NCBI GenBank assembly: GCA_903945175.1
Contig: CAJAUM010000027.1
Coordinates: forward strand, 1-47,311
Length of the DNA: 47,311 bases
DNA from: an uncultured Bacteroidales bacterium
Lineage (GTDB): Bacteria > Bacteroidota > Bacteroidia > Bacteroidales > FEN-979
Direction of reading: 5' to 3'
Shown here piece by piece: positions 33,145-41,575 of this stretch (the stretch's first letter is position 1; every line of letters starts with the position of its first letter). The notes under the pieces are model-generated. The model saw nothing but the letters and a program-made list of their open reading frames with translations, was not told where the DNA came from and searched no databases. A program made the position numbers and the translations under genes.

Positions 33145-33905
33145 TCCGCATGAAACCTTACTTTATTTTGCTATTGTTGCTATGTACCACCCTGTCGGGG
33201 TATCCGGTTTCTCAGCGTGACTATATTTTTAAAGGCAACAAGGCCTATTCTGCCGGGTCCTATTCAACCGCTGTGGAAATGTATAAAAAGGTAACCGATG
33301 CAGGTTTTGAATCGCCGGAACTCTTCTATAACATAGGAAATGCATATTTTAAAATGAACGATTTCGCCAGTGCCATTCTGTGGTATGAACGAGCGAAGCG
33401 CATCGATCCCGCCAATGAAGACATCGATTTTAACCTGAACGTGGCCAATACCAAGATCTCCGATAAAATCGAGCCACTCCCCGAATTATTCTATAAGCGT
33501 TGGTTCAACGCACTTATTCAGTTTTTTTCTGTTGATGTTTGGGCTTCCATTTGCGTTGTCCTGTTTATTGCCGGTTTATTATGCGGCATATTATACCTCT
33601 CCTCCAGGGTGCTCGTTCTGCGCAAAATTGGATTTTGGTTAGGGTTTGGACTTCTTGCCATGGCAGGGTTGTCATTTGTTTTTTCATGGAGTAGCTACAG
33701 CTTCACCAAAGCTACAACAGAAGCCATCGTATTTGCTCCGACCATCACAGTGAAAAGTTCTCCTGATGATAAAAGTACCGATCTTTTCGTGGTACATGAA
33801 GGCACCAAAGTAAGGCTTCTGGATAACATCAGCGGATGGTACGAAATCCGCATTGCAAATGGCAGTGTGGGATGGCTTCCGGCTACTTCGCTTGAGAAAA
33901 TCTGA
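33141..33905 (+). CDS. batE: BatE: TPR and SH3-like membrane protein
   Basis: 254 residues. Signal sequence, TPR region (about 25-105; AYSAGSYSTAVEMYKKVTDAG then FYNIGNAYFKMNDFASAILWYERAKRIDPANEDI), two membrane segments (about 135-155 and 160-180) and a C-terminal SH3-type domain (KSSPDDKSTDLFVVHEGTKVRLLD then VGWLPATSLEKI). It is the last gene of the Bat operon. TPR plus SH3 suggests protein and peptidoglycan contacts. The ATGA overlap with batD shows translational coupling. Confidence 0.9.
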   Translation: MIRMKPYFILLLLLCTTLSGYPVSQRDYIFKGNKAYSAGSYSTAVEMYKKVTDAGFESPELFYNIGNAYFKMNDFASAILWYERAKRIDPANEDIDFNLNVANTKISDKIEPLPELFYKRWFNALIQFFSVDVWASICVVLFIAGLLCGILYLSSRVLVLRKIGFWLGFGLLAMAGLSFVFSWSSYSFTKATTEAIVFAPTITVKSSPDDKSTDLFVVHEGTKVRLLDNISGWYEIRIANGSVGWLPATSLEKI

Positions 33906-33920
33906 ACATAGCAAAATAAT

Positions 33921-33951
33921 TTTGCAGGATACTATTTTTACTTTATATTTG
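33921..33951 (+). promoter_or_regulatory. Consensus promoter upstream of the T9SS beta-propeller gene
   Basis: TTTG (33921-33924), a 19-bp spacer and TATATTTG (33944-33951) match the Bacteroidota -33/-7 consensus at all positions. Transcription would start near 33958, so the gene at 34054 has its own promoter and a leader of about 95 nt. Confidence 0.7.
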
Positions 33952-33963
33952 TTCGTTTGAAAA

Positions 33964-33998
33964 AACAGGGTATCAATACCCTCCACCTGTTGTTTTTT
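33964..33998 (+). terminator. Hairpin with T-run in the leader of the T9SS gene
   Basis: AACAGG (33964-33969) can pair with CCTGTT (33986-33991), followed by a T6 run (33993-33998). A rival inner stem, GGGTAT/ATACCC (33968-33981), uses two of the same G bases, so two folds exclude one another. It may end the Bat transcript or act as an attenuator for the gene at 34054. Confidence 0.5.
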
Positions 33999-34053
33999 AC
34001 GGCTTTTTGAAATACAATTCGAAAAAATATAAGTCATAAATAAAACGAATAAT

Positions 34054-36882
34054 ATGAAAAACAGATTTTTACCCTTTGGCTTGATAAGCGCATTTCTTGG
34101 ATTCTTCCTGGTTTACATGTCTGCGGGTTCAATGGCCGGCCAACCTGGTACCCCGGATCTTAAAAAACATAATGGATCACGGATGGATATCATCAGGGGC
34201 AACCAACATACAGGAACGGTCGATCCGCTTGATGTGTTGAAAGGTCGGCTGCAAGCTGCTGACATGAATACAAAAAGCACTTCAGGTCCAATGAATCTGG
34301 ACTGGATCAACATGGGGCCCAATAATTATTCCGGCGCGGTGTGGTCTGTTATTTTTGACAATTCCGATCCCACACAATCAACCCTCATAGCCGGAGCAGC
34401 AGGTGGTGGTCTTTGGAAATCAATCAACCTTGGACTTACCTGGTTCCAAATGCCCTCACAGGATAATGTAGTGCCCAGGGTTTCATCGCTGGTGCAAACT
34501 TCAAGCGGAACGGTATATGCCGGAACAGGCGTGACCCAATGTAAAGTTGTTGATGTTGCCGGCACAGGGATTTATCGTTCAGATAATGGCGGCGTGTTTA
34601 CTGTGATTCCGTCAACCCAGAACAATCCCGATTTCGCAGCGGTAGCCAAACTGGTCATCGACCCCAAATCGGGCCGGATTTTCGCAGCTACTTTTGGAGG
34701 ACTCTATTACAGTGATAACGGAAATGACTGGGTAAAAGCAAAATCAGGATATACCATGGATGTATGCGTCGGTTCTGATGGCACGGTTATCACTGCTACC
34801 GGCGATTCAGCCTATATCGCGCCAGAGGGCAACCTCAATGGCTGGGTAACCCTTACAACGGGACTGAATAACGCCCTTCCGAAAATTGGAATTGGATGGA
34901 TGGTCTTCGCCATTGCCCCCTCCGATCCCAGCGTAATGTATGCAAGCTTCGCCAAAACCGATGGTAATTTACTTAACTTATACTGCTCCATAGATAAAGG
35001 TGCAACATGGTCAGTCATTTTTCCGAGCAACCCCAGCTTTGAACCCTTTCGTACCAAGGGCTGCTACAGCAATACCCTTGCAGTATTTCCCTCCGATCCC
35101 AACAGGCTTCTTTTAGGTGGCATTAACATGTGGTACGGTGAACGGATCCAGTCAGCAGGATTTTTTAATTGGGAAATGGTTAGTATTGGAGCCTATTCTC
35201 CATGGTTTCCCAATAGCGCACCGGAATATCAGCATTCCTTTATTTTCAGACCAAACAACCCCAATCAGGTTGCGATGGCCACAGATGGCGGTGTTTGCAT
35301 CGCCACCATCTACCCCAATGGTTTTGCCTTCAAAACGATCAATAAAGAGATGACGACCGGACAGTTTAACTCTGTTGCTTTCTCAGCCCAAAAATCCTAT
35401 GTGATGGGTGGCGGAGAGAATATCGGAGTGCTGGGCATGGGCTATTTCTATCCGCTCTTTACCAACAGCGCCAATGACGGATACCCTGTATGGATGCCCG
35501 AGGGCCTTTTGACTGGTGGCAACGGCGGAACCTGCGTATGGTCAAACATCGATTCACGCATCAGCGTATTTACCAAATATCAACTTACTCCTACCGCTTT
35601 CGCAGCCACCCCATCAACACGGCGTCGCGATTTCACCGACCTTACCTATGTTAACGACTTTATGAATGGGATTCATCCGGTTGACTCCTCCTATATCCCG
35701 ATGCGCCTGTGGGAAAGCTTTAATTTCACCCAAACCCGCGATAGCGTTAAAGTCTATGCCCGCATCAATACCATTCCAGCCGATACGACCCTGATGGTTG
35801 AAAGCGCCAATAACAGATTTCCATTCCCGTATGTCACAAAGGCCCCTCTTGTCAAGGGAGATAGCCTGACAATTGCCGATCCGATTGCAAACCGCTTCTT
35901 CTACTTTGGGAGAAGTGATGAAACCGGACGGGGAATTTATATGACCAAAGACATGCTGAAATTCAACAGAGACCCTCGGTATTTCCTCGTATTTAAAGAT
36001 ACCAAGCTTACGGATCCCATCACCACCATGGCCATATCTGCGGATTTGAATACCTTATGGGCCGGTACACAACTTGGACGTCTCATTCGCGTTTCCGGCC
36101 TGATCAACGCATATGATTCAGCAACCGCCAACGTAACCAGTTCTCAGTGTGTGCTGACCGATTCAGTGTTTAGCTTTCCGGGAGTGACGGGCCGCTATGT
36201 CACATCCATATCAATCAATCCGTCCAACTCCAGTCAGGTATTGGTTACCCTGGGGCAATATGGGAATACAACGTATATCTATCATTCACAGGATGGGAAT
36301 GCCCCACGGCCGACTTTCTCCCCGAAACAGAGTAATCTTCCACAAGTACCGGTCTACAGCGGAATCATTGAAATGCACAACAGCAGCAGCGCCTTTGTAG
36401 GTACTGAACTGGGTGTATTCAGCACAACGAATCTGAACTCAGATAATCCAACCTGGGGTGCTGATATGCAGAACATCGGAGATGTTGCAATTACCGAAAT
36501 AGGCCAGCAGGTGATCAATGATTACCATATCCTGAATAAGGGGGTAATTTACATTGCTACGTACGGGCGCGGTTTGTGGATGGATACGACCTATTCTATT
36601 CCGGTTGGCATAGAACCAGTACAGGGTCAGCCTGCTCAACACGGAACATTGAACCTGAGCCCAAATCCGGTGATGGATGACCTCAATATCACCTATGCCA
36701 GTGAAATGTCGGGAAACCTTACTGCCGTGGTTTATGACCTTACCGGACGTACCGTTTTATCAAGGAACTTCGGAACACAGCCCAAAGGCACCTTCATTGG
36801 CCGAATCAATTTGAGCAACCTGCCCAAAGGCACCTATCTGGTTAAATTAGGAAATGGATACGGAAAAATAGTGAAGATGTAA
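34054..36882 (+). CDS. Secreted beta-propeller protein with T9SS sorting domain
   Basis: 942 residues. A signal peptide (about 1-29) is followed by a long beta-rich region with BNR/sortilin-like repeats (for example GLWKSINLGLTWFQMPSQD, GIYRSDNGGVFTVIPS and GLYYSDNGNDWVKAKSG), each holding the S-x-D-x-G-x-T-W type turn. A C-terminal T9SS type A sorting domain of about 75 residues begins LNLSPNPVMDDLNITY and ends KGTYLVKLGNGYGKIVKM. It is exported by the type IX system to the cell surface or medium. Substrate is unknown; glycan binding or proteolysis support are options. It has its own promoter and leader hairpin. Confidence 0.85.
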   Translation: MKNRFLPFGLISAFLGFFLVYMSAGSMAGQPGTPDLKKHNGSRMDIIRGNQHTGTVDPLDVLKGRLQAADMNTKSTSGPMNLDWINMGPNNYSGAVWSVIFDNSDPTQSTLIAGAAGGGLWKSINLGLTWFQMPSQDNVVPRVSSLVQTSSGTVYAGTGVTQCKVVDVAGTGIYRSDNGGVFTVIPSTQNNPDFAAVAKLVIDPKSGRIFAATFGGLYYSDNGNDWVKAKSGYTMDVCVGSDGTVITATGDSAYIAPEGNLNGWVTLTTGLNNALPKIGIGWMVFAIAPSDPSVMYASFAKTDGNLLNLYCSIDKGATWSVIFPSNPSFEPFRTKGCYSNTLAVFPSDPNRLLLGGINMWYGERIQSAGFFNWEMVSIGAYSPWFPNSAPEYQHSFIFRPNNPNQVAMATDGGVCIATIYPNGFAFKTINKEMTTGQFNSVAFSAQKSYVMGGGENIGVLGMGYFYPLFTNSANDGYPVWMPEGLLTGGNGGTCVWSNIDSRISVFTKYQLTPTAFAATPSTRRRDFTDLTYVNDFMNGIHPVDSSYIPMRLWESFNFTQTRDSVKVYARINTIPADTTLMVESANNRFPFPYVTKAPLVKGDSLTIADPIANRFFYFGRSDETGRGIYMTKDMLKFNRDPRYFLVFKDTKLTDPITTMAISADLNTLWAGTQLGRLIRVSGLINAYDSATANVTSSQCVLTDSVFSFPGVTGRYVTSISINPSNSSQVLVTLGQYGNTTYIYHSQDGNAPRPTFSPKQSNLPQVPVYSGIIEMHNSSSAFVGTELGVFSTTNLNSDNPTWGADMQNIGDVAITEIGQQVINDYHILNKGVIYIATYGRGLWMDTTYSIPVGIEPVQGQPAQHGTLNLSPNPVMDDLNITYASEMSGNLTAVVYDLTGRTVLSRNFGTQPKGTFIGRINLSNLPKGTYLVKLGNGYGKIVKM

Positions 36883-36889
36883 CGTGAAA

Positions 36890-37519
36890 TTAACTCAGCG
36901 ATTTCTTAAAATCCTGTAGAATTTTTACATCAGAATCTGTTATATAGCCTATTTCAAGCGCTTTTTGCAAAAGATGATCATAGTCGGTCAGCGTGATCAG
37001 TGAACAGTCCGCATCTTTAAATGCCTTATCAGCTTTTGAGAGGTTGTAGGTGAAAATGGCCACCATGCCTTTGACATTGCAGCCTGCTTCACGCAATGCA
37101 TGTACGGCGCTCAGGCTTGATCCCCCCGTGGAAATGAGGTCCTCCACAACAACAATGCGCTGGCCGTGACGAACCTCCCCTTCAATCTGGTTGGCCAGCC
37201 CATGTTCTTTCTTTCCTGAGCGGACATAGGCAAAAGGCAACCCCAGTTCCTGTGCAACGAGTGCTCCCTGTGCAATGCCTCCTGTTGCGACACCCGCAAT
37301 GGCTTCGGGTTGGAAACTGCTCTCTTCAATTGCCTTTACAAAATGCTGACGAATAAAGGTCCTGATTTCCGGATAGGATAGGGTGATGCGATTGTCGCAA
37401 TAAATGGGTGACTGAATGCCTGATGCCCATGTAAATAAATCTTTGGGACTGAGCTTTACCGCTTTAATTTTTAACAGTTGTTCAGCTGTTTTTAACGCAA
37501 TATCTTTGTTATAAATCAT
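36890..37519 (-). CDS. pyrE: Orotate phosphoribosyltransferase
   Basis: 209 residues from the ATG at 37519; the longer frame adds 23 residues with no family match and would cover the region of the promoter. It converts orotate and PRPP to orotidine 5'-monophosphate in pyrimidine synthesis. The PRPP-binding motif is IVVVEDLISTGGSS; AGVATGGIAQGALVAQEL, PFAYVRSGKKEHGLANQIEG and the N-terminal LSPKDLFTWASGIQSPIYCDNR are family-typical. TACCTTTA (37545-37552, minus) is a near -7 box. It is divergent from the Nudix gene. Confidence 0.95.
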   Translation of the reverse strand: MIYNKDIALKTAEQLLKIKAVKLSPKDLFTWASGIQSPIYCDNRITLSYPEIRTFIRQHFVKAIEESSFQPEAIAGVATGGIAQGALVAQELGLPFAYVRSGKKEHGLANQIEGEVRHGQRIVVVEDLISTGGSSLSAVHALREAGCNVKGMVAIFTYNLSKADKAFKDADCSLITLTDYDHLLQKALEIGYITDSDVKILQDFKKSLS

Positions 37520-37625
37520 AAAAATAAATTGAATTAATTTGGGGTAAAGGTAGGAAAAAAGGATGTATTGGCTGTCAACAGTATTCATTGAAAAAACGTA
37601 ATTTTACACTGTAAATTATCGATAA

Positions 37626-38324
37626 ATGAAAATTTTTCTGAATAACCGCACGATACAATTCACTGCCGTTGCCCCCGAAAATACCCTGCCGACAGATATG
37701 GTTGTAAAGTATGAATCGGCCGGCCAGCTGAAAGAGGCCTTCGGGGACTTTGAGCGATATGAAAAATATCTTAACTTATGGATTTTGTATGACGATTCGG
37801 GGTCTCTCAATGGAATTTCCGCATGCCAGGAGTTCGTTTCACTTTTTAAACTCATTCCTGCTGCGGGTGGCCTCGTTAAAAACGAAAAGGGGGAATATCT
37901 GTTCATTCATCGTTTGGGCCATTGGGACCTTCCAAAAGGAAAAATTGATAAAAAGGATATCCAACAACCGCTGGCCGATGTGAAGAGCTATGTTTCGATG
38001 GCCGGAAACCGGAGGGATTTTCCGCCTCATCCCTCCTCTGCATGCGTGGCGGCTATTCGCGAAGTAAAAGAGGAGACCGGTTTGAAATCAGTCAAAATCA
38101 CACGTGACCTTACTCGTACATGGCATATATACAAGATCAAAGAACAGCATGTAATCAAACTGACCTGGTGGTTCGAAATGGTGGCCGACAGCTCCCAGAC
38201 AATAAAGCCCCAGGCAAGTGAGGGTATTTTTCTTGTAAAATGGACGCCTCCCAATGCGATTCATTGCATCCTGTCGCATACCTATGCCTCCATCAGGGAG
38301 CTGTTACTGGAGGTCCTTTTTTAA
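37626..38324 (+). CDS. Nudix hydrolase with an insertion in the Nudix box
   Basis: 232 residues. An unrecognised N-terminal part (1-75) precedes a Nudix domain (about 80-225). LPKGKIDKKD (102-111) and REVKEETGL (145-153) are the two halves of the Nudix box, but instead of about 4 residues there are some 30 between KGKIDKKD and AAIREV. The insertion carries PPHPSSACV; the Glu cluster REVKEETG that binds the metal is intact. The substrate cannot be told. It starts divergently from pyrE, 107 bp away. Confidence 0.85.
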   Translation: MKIFLNNRTIQFTAVAPENTLPTDMVVKYESAGQLKEAFGDFERYEKYLNLWILYDDSGSLNGISACQEFVSLFKLIPAAGGLVKNEKGEYLFIHRLGHWDLPKGKIDKKDIQQPLADVKSYVSMAGNRRDFPPHPSSACVAAIREVKEETGLKSVKITRDLTRTWHIYKIKEQHVIKLTWWFEMVADSSQTIKPQASEGIFLVKWTPPNAIHCILSHTYASIRELLLEVLF

Positions 38325-38356
38325 CCGGAAAACAGGAGATTTTCAATGTTCGCTAT

Positions 38357-39046
38357 CTATTTTTCGGGGTCAGCCTGAAACCTGAACCCAAGTCTTTTGC
38401 CGGTACGGATCAGCATAGAATCCAGGGTGGTCTGCATTTCAGCAACGGTAACCTCTTTAATGTTGTCGTAAGGAGGTGTTAACAGATCGAAATTCAGGGT
38501 ATATAGAATGGCGGAATGCAGGATGTTTCGGATGGCCTCCCTGCTCAGGTTGCTGCCTGGGAAATTATTGTAAAGCAAACCGATTTCACGCTTCCCTTCT
38601 GTAAAATAGTGATTTTCGCGGTTCACGAAGATCCGCCCGATGCAGTATCCGATATCATTTGTGCGATTAAATTTAAACGAATCAGCCAGAAAATTGAAAA
38701 TGTGAATGATGCCGCAATAGGACCGGCTTTTATCTTCCTTGATATAACTGCTTTTCATCATCAGATGATCGCGGGGGATCTCAAAAACATTCGAGTGCAT
38801 GAAAAAGATCAGAATGTCTGATCCGAACTTGAGTTGAAATTCAAACTGGCTGCGGTCACTGTATTCAAAAAGAAGCGGGTAGGGGGCCTTTTTTACAGCA
38901 GCAGCATGGGTCGTTACAAAGTATTCACTCTCAGATTTGAATATGTTGAAGTCATCCAGGGTCTTGAGGTAAACCTCCTGTTTCAGGCTGCTTTTTTCAA
39001 TGAGGGCTTTGACCAGGGCCTTTGAATTTGAAATGGGGTTTGGCAT
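38357..39046 (-). CDS. Conserved protein of unknown function
   Basis: 229 residues, no signal peptide and no membrane segments. A central region (QFEFQLKFGSDILIFFMHSNVFEIPRDH) is beta-rich and includes FFMHSNVF; further on KRNTNDIGY-like sequence (KFNRTNDIGYCIGRIFVNRENHYFTEG) and a C-terminal MQTTLDSMLIRTGKRLGFRFQ. I recall proteins like this only in Bacteroidota and cannot name a function. It is 45 bp downstream of the hybrid kinase stop on the same strand, so the two may be co-transcribed, with a possible signalling link. Confidence 0.6.
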   Translation of the reverse strand: MPNPISNSKALVKALIEKSSLKQEVYLKTLDDFNIFKSESEYFVTTHAAAVKKAPYPLLFEYSDRSQFEFQLKFGSDILIFFMHSNVFEIPRDHLMMKSSYIKEDKSRSYCGIIHIFNFLADSFKFNRTNDIGYCIGRIFVNRENHYFTEGKREIGLLYNNFPGSNLSREAIRNILHSAILYTLNFDLLTPPYDNIKEVTVAEMQTTLDSMLIRTGKRLGFRFQADPEK

Positions 39047-39091
39047 GGCGGGAAGGCGTATTTTAGTGTAAAAAAACAGGTAAACGCACTG

Positions 39092-40648
39092 CTATCGTAT
39101 GAATCCGAATTTTTTCAATTTTCCCAGCAGTTCCAGCCTACTTACTGGTTTTGTCAGGAAATCATCAATCCCTGCCTCAAATGCCTTTCTTTTGTCCTCG
39201 CTTAACGCATAGGCGGTGACTGCGATGACCGGCAGCCCCTTTCTGAAGGACTTTATCTCACGGGTAGCTTCCAGCCCGTTCATCACCGGCATCTTCACGT
39301 CCATCAGTACGAGCGAAATTTCCGGATGCTGACGGCACATTTCCACCGCCTCTTTCCCATTGCAGGCCTTGAAAATAACCGAAGCGATGGGTTTCAGTAC
39401 AATGTCCAGATAGATATCGCTATAAAGGTCATCTTCTGCTATCAGTATCACAGGATGTGTCGACACGGCATGCTTTATCATGCGGGGAGCGGGTTCGGGA
39501 TTCTCCTTTTTCCCGGGTTTCATCGGCAGTGACAAGTAAAAAGAAGCACCCTGCCCTTTTCCCGATTCAACGCGTACCTTGCCGCCATGAAGTTTCAAAA
39601 ACCCTTTGGTAATCGCTAACCCAAGCCCGTTGCCTTCATATCCGCGCGTATCGTCGATGTTTTCCATCACAAAAGGCTCAAAAATCCGTTCTTGTGCTTC
39701 CGGGTCAATTCCGATTCCAGTGTCCTTCACGAAAAATTCAATGGTGTGTTGTTTTACCGTATAGCCCATGGTGATGGAGCCCTCGCTGGTAAATTTGATC
39801 GCATTGTCGACCAAATGGGAAATGCATTTTTGCAACAATTCCTGATCGCCCATCATCGTCAAATTTTCATCATCTGCCGGTGTTTCTATCTTAAACGCGA
39901 TGCTTTTTTTAGTGCAGAGATCCTGGTATTTCAATTGTAAATTTTTCACAAATTCACTGACATGATAGGACTGACGATTGATCTCAACATTCCCTGATTC
40001 GATGAGTGAAATATCCATATAATCTGTGATCGTATTCATCAGGCGGTTACTCGATGCTTTTATCAGAAAATTGTAATGCAATTTCTCTTTGGCCGATAGA
40101 TTTGGCTGTGTGAGCATCTCACTAAAACCAAGGATCCCATTGAGCGGCGTGCGAACTTCATGTGAAATGTTTTGAATGAAGGCCGTCTTCAGGCGATTGC
40201 CGGCTTCAGCCTTAACCAATGCCTCTTTTACAGCATTGGTCGCTAACATGCGCTCTGTGGCATCAATCACGAAAACGGAAACGCCTACGGTGTTTCCATC
40301 AGCATCTTTAATTGAATTATAGTGATTTTCGTAAAAGGTCCGGCGAAGTAGGTCATCTCCATACGCTTCATTGATAATAAAATGGTCTCCACTAAGCGCC
40401 CTGTCAAAATTATTTTTGGCCTTCTGCCTGTCATCAGGATATGATATCAGATCAAGCATATTCATGCCGGTTTGAATATCAACGCCCCAGATGCTTTTCA
40501 TGGTTTCCTTGTGAAATTTTGAAAAAACAGTATAGCGATAATGTGTATCCAGCGCGAAAATGATGATGTCGGCCGGACTCTCAAGAATTGAGTGAAGTAA
40601 TTGTAAATCATTACGATATTCATCCATCGGAACATTTTTATCAATCAT
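39092..40648 (-). CDS. Hybrid histidine kinase (PAS-HisKA-HATPase-REC)
   Basis: 518 residues, soluble. PAS domain about 12-135; HisKA with phospho-acceptor H163 (IQNISHEVRTPLN); HATPase with N-box DNAIKFTSEG (281-290), DTGIGID (309-315) and GLGLAI (341-346); receiver domain 400-515 with acidic pair E405-D406-D407, phospho-acceptor D450 (VLMDVKMPVMNG) and K500. No DNA-binding output domain follows, so signalling would end in phosphotransfer to an unidentified partner. There is no signal peptide, so it senses an intracellular cue. A -7 box TATCTTTG lies upstream (40668-40675, minus). Confidence 0.92.
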   Translation of the reverse strand: MIDKNVPMDEYRNDLQLLHSILESPADIIIFALDTHYRYTVFSKFHKETMKSIWGVDIQTGMNMLDLISYPDDRQKAKNNFDRALSGDHFIINEAYGDDLLRRTFYENHYNSIKDADGNTVGVSVFVIDATERMLATNAVKEALVKAEAGNRLKTAFIQNISHEVRTPLNGILGFSEMLTQPNLSAKEKLHYNFLIKASSNRLMNTITDYMDISLIESGNVEINRQSYHVSEFVKNLQLKYQDLCTKKSIAFKIETPADDENLTMMGDQELLQKCISHLVDNAIKFTSEGSITMGYTVKQHTIEFFVKDTGIGIDPEAQERIFEPFVMENIDDTRGYEGNGLGLAITKGFLKLHGGKVRVESGKGQGASFYLSLPMKPGKKENPEPAPRMIKHAVSTHPVILIAEDDLYSDIYLDIVLKPIASVIFKACNGKEAVEMCRQHPEISLVLMDVKMPVMNGLEATREIKSFRKGLPVIAVTAYALSEDKRKAFEAGIDDFLTKPVSRLELLGKLKKFGFIR

Positions 40649-40667
40649 TCCCTTAACTATATAAATA

Positions 40668-40675
40668 CAAAGATA
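40668..40675 (-). promoter_or_regulatory. -7 element of the hybrid kinase gene
   Basis: TATCTTTG on the minus strand matches TAnnTTTG exactly, 20 bp before the start at 40648. No clear -33 box is visible at the expected spacing. Confidence 0.4.
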
Positions 40676-40772
40676 TTATTAAAGATTCGTAATTGGTGTT
40701 TTTTAGTAAATTTAACCCCTCAATTCGAACCAAACCAGTCAACACCCAGCTACGCTCCTCCAACCCATATTT

Positions 40773-41570
40773 ATGCGTGAAATATTTTTGACATTTGATG
40801 TCGAAGAGTTTGATCTGCCATTAGATTTCGGCAGTACGATTTCCTTACCTGAACAGATAGAAATTTCCAGACAGGGATTGATTCTGATCCATCAAGTCCT
40901 GGACAAACTGTCAATAAGAGCAACATTTTTCATAACAGGAACTTTTGCACTTCACAATGAAACCCTCATCCGTGATATATCATTAAAGCATGAGATTGCA
41001 TCCCACGCCATGTTTCATGGCAGTTTTGATGCAAAAAAAGATTTGGCGGACTCTAAAAAAATCTTGGAAGAAATAACGGGAAAGCGGGTCACAGGTTTCA
41101 GACGGCCTTTTTTGAAGCCAGTGAATGAAGCCGATCTGGTTGAAGCGGGATACAAGTATAATTCATCACTCAATCCCACCCATATTCCCGGAAGATACAA
41201 TAACCGGGATAAGCCCCTGACTCCCTTTTTTGATGACCAAATTTTAAATATCCCCGTTTCCGTAAGCCCCTTCCTCAGGATCCCGTTGTTCTGGTTGTCG
41301 TTTAAAAATTTTCCGATGCCCTATTACAGGTTTTTGTCAAACCTGACCTTAGGCAAAAATGGCTTTCTGAATCTCTATTTCCATCCATGGGAATTCACCG
41401 ATATATCCGCCATTAACCTTCCCTGTTATATGAAAAGGCATTCCGGGCCATTTTTGCTCAAACGGCTTGAAACATATCTGCAATGGTTAAAGGGAAAGGG
41501 GGAATTCATTACCCTGAATGAATATGCAGAATCTATTTGCAGTGTTAAGAGTTCATTGATTCAAAAATAG
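40773..41570 (+). CDS. Polysaccharide deacetylase (NodB-like) family protein
   Basis: 265 residues. The NodB fold is marked by LTFDVEEFDLPLD (metal Asp pair), ATFFITGTF, HEIASHAMFHGSF (the S-H-x3-H metal histidines), and a motif with GFRRPFLKP. NLYFHPWEF is the last, a typical C-terminal motif. It removes acetyl groups from N-acetylated sugars using a divalent metal. The absence of a signal peptide suggests a cytoplasmic or lipid-linked substrate, as in surface glycan assembly. It is followed 5 bp later by the GT87-like gene. Confidence 0.85.
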   Translation: MREIFLTFDVEEFDLPLDFGSTISLPEQIEISRQGLILIHQVLDKLSIRATFFITGTFALHNETLIRDISLKHEIASHAMFHGSFDAKKDLADSKKILEEITGKRVTGFRRPFLKPVNEADLVEAGYKYNSSLNPTHIPGRYNNRDKPLTPFFDDQILNIPVSVSPFLRIPLFWLSFKNFPMPYYRFLSNLTLGKNGFLNLYFHPWEFTDISAINLPCYMKRHSGPFLLKRLETYLQWLKGKGEFITLNEYAESICSVKSSLIQK

Positions 41571-41575
41571 TTGAT

